Assembly (NCBI RefSeq): GCF_963678635.1
Contig: NC_087063.1
Span: 11,380,368 to 11,444,367 of the forward strand
DNA length: 64,000 nt
Source: Symsagittifera roscoffensis
Taxonomy: Eukaryota > Xenacoelomorpha > Acoela > Convolutidae
Reading direction: 5' to 3'
Part shown: piece by piece, positions 57,931 to 64,000 of the stretch
Numbering within the stretch: the stretch's first letter is position 1
Layout of the letters: every line of letters begins with the position of its first letter
Made by a program: the position numbers and the translations under genes
The notes under the pieces: generated by a model
Told to the model about the DNA's origin: nothing
Databases searched by the model: none
What the model saw: only the letters and a program-made list of their open reading frames with translations

Positions 57931-57992
57931 GCTCCCCGGACAATTTTCCTTCTCCGGTTCCTTCTTCCGTGAACCTGGAACACTCCCCGGAC
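57931..57992 (-). repeat. Repeated GTCCGGGGAG motifs in the pol linker, element C
   Basis: Two copies on the - strand, at 57931-57942 and 57982-57992. The first encodes LSGE; the second is read in another frame within an acidic stretch. Confidence 0.6.
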
Positions 57993-58295
57993 TCTTGACC
58001 TAGTCCCAGGTGTTCAGTATCTTCCTTGAACGTCACTTTCTTTTTCCTAACCTTGGTCTGCTCCAGAATGTCTTCGGGGATTTTGTCAACTAGTGACCGC
58101 ACGACATCTTTGCTGTCAGTGACGCTTCCTCTTGATGAGTCAGTATCGTTCACTGTCTCTTTTCTCCGAAGTATAGTGAATTCCGGTTTCTCTTGACCCT
58201 TCTCCTGGATCACGGGCTTATCATCTGATAGTTTCTCGAGCAACCTCATTAAGTCATCATCTATCTGTGCAGTTCCTGCTTCCACCTGGTTAAGA

Positions 58296-59834
58296 TCATA
58301 GCCTTTTTGTCTTGAGCGTCTCCTTCACGATCTTCGACTTGAGTATAATCTCAATCGGAATCCTCTTGCTCTTCCTCAAGATGGTCTTCTCTGGAGGCTC
58401 TTTAGGCAATTCAGGATGATCTTCTATCGGTTTGCCTGACTTGTCCAGCCATCTCGTGAGTGGAAGACTGTCGTACGTTTCCTTGTCCATGAATGAGAAG
58501 CCATCTTTGATTTCAGGTCTGTCTGCTTGTCTTTGCTCTTGTCTCTCATAGAACTCCGTCTTCTTACTCAAGCTGTCGGCATTCTGATGTTTATCTCGCG
58601 TTCTATGCTCAATTATCATGTTGTATCCGTCCAGGCGAACTATCCACCTCCCAATGTAACTTTGGTCCATTGAGTACGTTTTCAGCCAGCTCAGTGCTCT
58701 GTTGTCGACTCGCAACTTGATTGGCTCACTGCCCAGGTATGCCCTGTATTTCTCGACAAAGGTAACCACCGCGAACATCTCAGCTTTCGGTGCTCCGTAC
58801 TTCATTTCCGTGTCACTCAGGACTTTGCTCCCGTACGCTATTGGTCTCAAGACTGTCTTCCCATTCCATTCTTGTTCTTGGTGGAGAATCCCAGAAATCG
58901 CGACTACCGACGCATCGGTGTCCAGCACGTACATCCCTTTCTCAGTCGGCATACCCAGTACTGGTGCCTCACATAGCTCTTTCTTTATCCTCTGGAATGA
59001 CTCTTCTGCTGCGTTGTTCCACGTGAACTTCTTGCCCTTGTGTCTCATTAATTGTTGCATCGGGTATACCTTGTCTGCATAGCCTTTGATGAACTCTCTA
59101 TAATAGTTAGCGAAACCCAGGAAGCTCATCAACTGGTGCTCTGTCTTCGGTGATTTCCAGGTCAGGACTGCTTCCACGGCGTCCGTATCAGGTCTGATGC
59201 CGTGCTTGTCTACCATCCTGCCCAAGTATTTTATTGAGTCCTTGAGTATCTCGCACTTTGATGGTTTACACTTTAGCCCCGACCTCTTCATGCATGCAAA
59301 CACTTCGTCTAGTCTCTCAATGTGGTCTTCCAGTGTTGGCGTCGCTATTACCACGTCATCCACGTAGCACATTACCAGGTTGCCATACTTCTTCGTTACG
59401 CCTATCAGCGCGTGTGCCATCAACCGCTGAAACGTGGCTGTGGCATTGCAAAGTCCAAACGGCATCCGTTTCCATTGAAACAGACCCAACTCGCAGGCAA
59501 ACCCTGTCTTGTCCCTGTCCTGCTTCCTTAGTGGTACTTGCCAAAAGGCCGAGCCTAAATCGAGAGTCGTAAAAAATTTTGCATCACCTAACTTCGAGAG
59601 GCTCTCATCAATCCTAGGTATGGGATAGGCATCCTTCACCGTGACGGAGTTCAGGTATCGAAAGTCACAACAAAACCTCAACTGGTCGCCTTTCTTTTTG
59701 GCCATCACTACTCCACACGCCCACGGTGACTTGGATGGTTCTATCATGTCATACTCTAGTAACGTCTCGATCTCTTTTCTACACGCGTCCGATTTGTGTG
59801 GGGTCATGCGCCTCGCCCCCTCCCTGTGGCGCAT
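58296..59834 (-). pseudogene. pol: Element C reverse transcriptase and RNase H
   Basis: 512 codons, uninterrupted. First catalytic Asp D92 (LDLGSAF), MPFGLCNATATF, YVDD at 157-160. RNase H acidic set D307, E352, D377 and D420. All key residues are present. The start at 59834 is an accident of the fold-back joint: the RT sequence simply begins there, about 15 codons before the conserved PHKSDACRKEIE block, with protease and Gag lost. It ends by frame slip near 58308. Confidence 0.9.
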
Positions 59835-59966
59835 GACCCCACACGTGGTGAAAACCTTGTTTCAGTTCTCTTTATTAACTTTTCGAGAAACAAGGTTTTC
59901 ACCACGCATGACCCCACACGTGGTGAAAACCTTGTTTCAGTTCTCTTTATTAACTTTTCGAGAAAC
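59796..59966. repeat. Fold-back junction with nested inverted and direct repeats
   Basis: Inverted repeat 1: 59796-59812 against 59828-59844 (17 bp, perfect). Inverted repeat 2: 59844-59862 against 59888-59906 (19 bp, perfect). A direct repeat of about 62 bp with a 75-bp offset lies at 59830 and 59905. The first arm is still RT coding sequence. The pattern fits serial template switching. Confidence 0.85.
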
Positions 59967-60069
59967 TTTCCTTATTTGTGGTCTCAACCGTACCTGGTTC
60001 CAATTAGTCTTGTTCTACCTTAATTCTGTCTTAAAACACTTCTTGTAATTTTACTTCAATTTTTATACT

Positions 60070-60756
60070 GTCCCAAGACTTCCAATTGCCGTCCCTACTC
60101 TTCTTTGTACCGTCCCAGGCTTCTTTCTCCTGTCCCAAGACTGTTCGGTACCGTCCCAGTACTTTCCGGCCGTATCCCAAGACCCTGTCCCAAGACCCTG
60201 TCCCAAGACCCTTGTCCCAAGACCTTGTCCCAAGACCTTGTCCCAAGACCCTGTCCCAAGACCTTGTCCCAAGACCCTGTCCCAAGACCTTGTCCCAAGA
60301 CCCTGTCCCAAGACCCTGTCCCAAGACCCTTGTCCCAAGACCCTTGTCCCAAGACCTTGTCCCAAGACCTTGTCCCAAGACCCTGTCCCAAGACCTTGTC
60401 CCAAGACCCTGTCCCAAGACCTTGTCCCAAGACCCCGTCCCAAGACCCTGTCCCAAGACCCTTGTCCCAAGACCTTGTCCCAAGACCCTGTCCCAAGACC
60501 TTGTCCCAAGACCCTGTCCCAAGACCTTGTCCCAAGACCCTGTCCCAAGACCCTGTCCCAAGACCCTTGTCCCAAGACCTTGTCCCAAGACCTTGTCCCA
60601 AGACCCTGTCCCAAGACCCTTGTCCCAAGACCCTGTCCCAAGACCCTGTCCCAAGACCCTGTCCCAAGACCACTGTCCTAAGACTGTACTGTCCCAAGAC
60701 TGTCCCCAGACTGCTCTGTCCTAAGAATTCTTCGGCACTGTCCCAAGACTGTTGAC
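60070..60756. repeat. 13/14-bp minisatellite (CCTGTCCCAAGAC)
   Basis: About 40 units of CCYTGTCCCAAGA with lengths of 13 or 14, most regular at 60177-60670 and decaying on both sides. Because the unit is not a multiple of three and lacks stops, long frames appear on both strands. These are artefacts of the repeat, not genes. Confidence 0.95.
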
Positions 60757-61621
60757 AAGTGTCTGGGTGGTGGGACTTCTTTCCTCTTCGTTATGGGGAC
60801 TTCTTGATTCGCCGTACCTTGTACCACCACTCAAGCTCTAGTAAAATTTTCCCAAAATCCTCTCTTAAAAACCAAATGCTGACCCCCCTTTTTCTTATTT
60901 CTCTTTTTGGCTACCTCTATTTCAATGTTCCAAGTAACTTGAGACCAAAACCTGTGTGCAGGTATCTTGTGATCACCTGTTCGTACAAAATTTTAACACA
61001 AATCCTCACCAAAATGCAACAAAAATCTAAGCAAGAAAAAGTAATAAAAACAGAAAGATGAGCCCACCTAAAATTCAAAGGTGACAAATGTCTACATTCT
61101 ATCGAAAAAAATGTCTTGTACCTAATTGCTACGCGTTTCCTTCCCCCCTGCTAGCGATCTTATGGGGTATCACAAAAACTGTCTATGTCCGTTCCCCCCT
61201 ACCGATCCGACCAGGGTACCTACCTTAACCTAATTCCAATTTTGGATATCCGCTTCCTATGACCAACGCGTGTAAATGACTAATGTAACTAAATCAACGA
61301 TGTCGACTAATTAGTTACTCTAATTTCCCCCTTTTTACAATTTACAACCGCCAACCTCTAACTTAACCAGCCCCCCTTCTAACCTCCCCCCTTTTTAGCC
61401 CCCCTTCTTAAGCCTAAAATTACCTTAAGCGCCGGGTGCTAAACCTCTCAAGAGAAAACCGTAGACCTGTCTCCAGGCCTGCTCAAGTAAAAACGTTCCT
61501 CAAAACCGGGGGATGTCGCTTATCCTATTTTACACTTATCTCCTATAATGTAATGTGGATTTTAACGATACCCGTTCTGCCCAACTTGAGAACTCTAGAA
61601 TTGCCAAATCCTTCTTGGCTG
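60757..61621. other. Unassigned DNA in element C
   Basis: No gene, no strong repeat. Pyrimidine-rich with several runs of C (CCCCCTT). It may be old leader DNA of element C. Confidence 0.4.
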
Positions 61622-61957
61622 CTTTCCCACTCGACTGGTCACCTGTTCCAGTCCAGTCTCCTATTGGTTCAGCTCAAGTGCTCCTGAACCACTTTCCCAC
61701 TCGGCTGGTCACCTCTTCCAGTCAAGTCTCCTATTGGTTCAGCTCAAGTGCTCCTGAACCACTTTCCCGCTCGGCTGGTCACCTCTTCCAGTCAAGTCTC
61801 CTATTGGTTCAGCTCAAGTGCTCCTGAACCACTTTCCCACTCGGCTGGTCACCTCTTCCAGTCAAGTCTCCTATTGGTTCAGCTCAAGTGCTCCTGAACC
61901 ACTTTCCCACTCGGCTGGTCACCTCTTCCAGTCAAGTCTCCTTGTTGTCCAGCTAAG
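61622..61957. repeat. 70-bp tandem repeat
   Basis: Units start at 61622, 61692, 61762, 61832 and 61902, an exact 70-bp period, with only a few changes among units. Each contains CTATTGGTTCAGCTCAAGTG, with ATTGG as an inverted CCAAT box. Located in the leader of element C. Confidence 0.93.
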
Positions 61958-62417
61958 TTCCAAGCTATCTAAAAACCCTGGACAACGACCCACACTCGGG
62001 CTCTTTATTGAGGTTACTGGGTTAAATTGCTAGGTTGATCGAAACGATCGAACTTGTAAAACAGTATGGGTATACTATTCAATTAATATAAAGGTTTGAT
62101 CCAACTAATCTGGTGTCAAAGTCACTGTCTTTTTTCGTTTTATGGTTTTTGTTTCGCTTTTTGTCTTTTTGCTCGTGTTTTTGTCCCCCTAGTTGCCCCC
62201 CTTTACTCGGTTAGCTAAGCCTCGTTCGGAGAGCGTACCAGGAAGTTTTCTTGAGTTTTCTTAAAAAGCTATCACGGTACAACCGGAAGGTTTGCACGTT
62301 CCTGTCGAACCAAACCGCCGGTACTCTAGAATGGGCATTCAGCCCGAAGCTGTCTCAAGTGGGTTCGACTCCGTAGTCTTGATGTCGTAAACACCCAGGA
62401 GCGCCATAAAAACACTA
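61958..62417 (-). other. Leader of element C with possible primer-binding site
   Basis: Non-coding. On the - strand TGGCGCTCCTGGGTG (62406-62392) starts 11 bases after the LTR end. It begins with TGG like many tRNA primer sites, but I could not match it to a tRNA 3' end, so the call is weak. Confidence 0.35.
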
Positions 62418-63300
62418 TGTAACATTCGTCTACTGCAGTCACACATGAGGCTTAAGAAAAATAGGCCCTATAACCATTGGCTCAAGAGTCAGGGACACTA
62501 TCTCTTGTGTTTTTGTACCTCAAATCAGTCGGAGCCAATTCGGTTCGCTTGTGACATGAGACGACGACCCGTTACAGCTTAAAGGCTACTACTAAAATAT
62601 CCCCCCACTCTAGAATTAGAAACGTCCCCATACTTAGGTCTCTAGATACCCAAAATACATGAACGCCATTAAAAACCGGGTTGGAACAATCCGTTAAGTT
62701 ACTTTTTATTAGACAGTGGAACTTTGATCCATTTCAGATGGATCAACCTAAAACTCGCCTTATCTCAACATAACTATCATAAAATACACTCGAGAAATTT
62801 AAATTAGTACTCACATTGTAGCACACTCAAGAAGGGGAAGTACTTCAGTCGGTAATTAACTCAAGAATTAAATAATGTAACTAAATGAGTTTTAATGTTA
62901 GTCAGTTTCAATAACAAGGACAAGTCTTAACTCTAGGATATAGTTTCTCGTGAACCATTGGGACACTCAAGTTGTCCACCTTTCCGTCGAAGGTTCACTC
63001 TGGTCCAGCTCAAATAATTGTTCTCTCGGGAATACTCTGTCCTCTATTTCAGATGGGACAGCTCTACTCTTGTTCACTATGATGGAAATTGCGAATAGCA
63101 ATTTCCTACCGATTTCTCTTGCAACTTTCCCGCGTTTTTCACTCGAACGTTCTGACTTCTCTTTTCTGATTTTCAGTTATCGCGAGAAAATCGTGCATGA
63201 CAGGTTCCAATCGAAATTTTGAAAAACTAAATTTCACTCCAAAATCAAGTGTTTTTTGCTTCTCTCAAGGTCAAACTTCCGAATATGACCGACTGGCACA
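62418..63300 (-). repeat. 5' LTR of element C (883 bp)
   Basis: The same length and nearly the same sequence as 50072-50954; I count about three differences by eye. AATAAA on the - strand is at 62705-62710. Confidence 0.92.
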
Positions 63301-63720
63301 AGAAACAGATCAATAAAACTTAGTCTTAAAGAAAAAGACTTCCCCCAATCGGACGATCCGAAAGAACAAAGCCCAGGACACAGTCTTCTCAAGTGGGTGT
63401 GTATTTGCCTAATACACCCACCGAGGTCTTCTTTTAGGTGCCCTGCGATTGCCCGAGCTGTCCTATTAAGTAGCTCAAGGCAACCTCTGATCGAAAATTT
63501 CTAAAGTCTATGAAAAAGCTCCCCCACACCCGGAACGCTCCAAGTGCACGAGAGCAGGGAACAATTTTTCTTCTCAAGTGAGTGTGTATTTGCCTAATAC
63601 ACTCACCGAGGTCTTCTTTTATTTGTTCCCGGATTGCCCGAACTTTCTTATTAATTAGCTCAAGGCAACCGCACAACCAAAATCACAATCAAAAAAATTT
63701 TTTTGTTCGGGTACTTCTGA
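63301..63720 (-). other. Two tandem copies of a structured leader segment
   Basis: Two copies with a 185-bp offset. Each has a hairpin (63393-63421 and 63578-63606) and a second stem (63449-63483 and 63634-63668). On the - strand the order GCTCGGGCA, CTCGGTGGGTG hairpin, CACTTGAGAA, GGGGAAG and TTTTTCTTTAA matches element A's leader (476-640). Hence this is leader DNA of a relative that C adjoins. The offset is not a multiple of three, so a protein role is unlikely. Confidence 0.65.
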
Positions 63721-64000
63721 TACACCCGATCTAGAATCCAAAGTTGATCACGAATTTCCGGGTCAAAAATGGGCTCTTATGATCCTAATAAGCGCCTAAT
63801 ATCCTAATATGATTTTGATTAAATGGATTTTTTCCGTTTCCCAAATCACCACGGAAGATTTCCTCAAGTTTCTAACAAGGAAGGTTGTTTAGAAGGTTTA
63901 AGACACTCCGGAGGGTTACTTCGGAGGGTTGTTAAGACACTTAGCCTACTTCAGAGGGTACCTTAATCACCCAAGTCACTTCGGAGGGTCCCCCTAAATT
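63721..64000. repeat. Flank with a GGAGGGT box array
   Basis: No gene. From about 63907 the box (T/A)C(C/A)GGAGGGT or TTCGGAGGG occurs four or five times to the window end. It recalls the CCGGAGGGGTC array at 1-235, in the same orientation. Confidence 0.55.

Larger units (their letters stand above)
54986..58285 (-). pseudogene. pol: Element C linker, integrase and macro-like C-terminus
   Basis: 1099 open codons. The linker (1-290) has one in-frame LSGE. The HHCC finger is H330, H335, C365, C368, and the DDE residues are D396, D455 and E491. The GPY/F-like module is WRGPFMI (630-636). An acidic region, the block TGTSINIFVRGVGVGLTHT (889-907) and a macro-like domain (955-1095) follow. The integrase looks whole. 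The macro-like domain lacks the glycine loop and catalytic Asp of TARG1. The frame is separated from RT-RNase H by a 1-nt slip in an A-run near 58308. Confidence 0.88.
50072..63300 (-). mobile_element. Element C: rearranged, probably non-autonomous relative
   Basis: Two 883-bp LTRs (50072-50954 and 62418-63300) differ at about three positions by eye. Between them, read right to left, are leader, 70-bp minisatellite, unassigned DNA, 13-bp minisatellite, a fold-back junction, RT-RNase H, linker-integrase-macro, spacer and an ORF2 that has lost its middle. Gag, the knuckles and protease are absent. Flanking bases (TCAGA left, AGAAA right) show no target-site duplication. Confidence 0.87.

Noticed and set aside
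60031-60755. Long open frames on both strands in all frames (about 150-216 codons)
   Set aside because: They come from a stop-free 13/14-bp minisatellite; the peptide is only a three-frame reading of one unit.
61622-61957. CRISPR-like array
   Set aside because: The units are directly adjacent 70-bp repeats without unique spacers, in eukaryotic DNA.
62392-62406. TGGCGCTCCTGGGTG as a definite primer-binding site
   Set aside because: It begins like one but lies 11 bases from the LTR and matches no tRNA 3' end that I can name; kept only as a weak candidate.

Overview
The window is eukaryotic repeat DNA, made almost wholly of copies of one family of very large LTR retrotransposons of the Ty3/Gypsy type. 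No host gene, tRNA, rRNA, CRISPR array or bacterial operon was recognised, and the long frames show no introns. The host is not identifiable from the sequence alone. An invertebrate or a protist with a repeat-rich genome is my inference.

Three related but diverged elements are present. Element A is on the + strand (about 8211-29424). Two extra tandem copies of its 5' leader and gag precede it (177-8210). Element B is on the - strand (29425 to about 50071) and is nearly complete. Element C is on the - strand (50072-63300), is flanked by two nearly identical 883-bp LTRs and is strongly rearranged inside. A and B face each other 3' end to 3' end near 29424/29425. B and C point the same way and share one LTR at 50072-50954. 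Beyond 63300 lies leader-like sequence from a further relative.

Comparison of A, B and C shows that the short open frames are pieces of two giant ancestral frames. ORF1 (about 9.4 kb) runs gag - CCHC knuckles - protease - reverse transcriptase - RNase H - linker - integrase - long C-terminal extension. The end of that extension looks like a degenerate TARG1/ALC1-type macro domain. ORF2 (about 8.9 kb) follows after a 0.4-0.5 kb spacer. It begins with a conserved N-terminal domain and coiled coil, followed by an SGNH/GDSL hydrolase-like domain. Next come a disordered stretch, a second SGNH-like core, an acidic region and a large unrecognised Cys/His-bearing C-terminal part. No copy is intact: each carries stops, frameshifts or deletions, so everything here is a relic or at best non-autonomous.

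At the nucleic-acid level, the polypurine tract at the 3' LTR is preceded by a small covarying stem-loop. The same stem-loop plus purine-tract module recurs inside ORF1, where it looks like a central polypurine tract. The core purine motif also occurs several more times in the RNase H-integrase linker in another reading frame. A conserved set of leader hairpins is shared between A and the sequence beyond C. In C, the gag/protease region is replaced by a fold-back junction, a 13-bp minisatellite and a 70-bp minisatellite.
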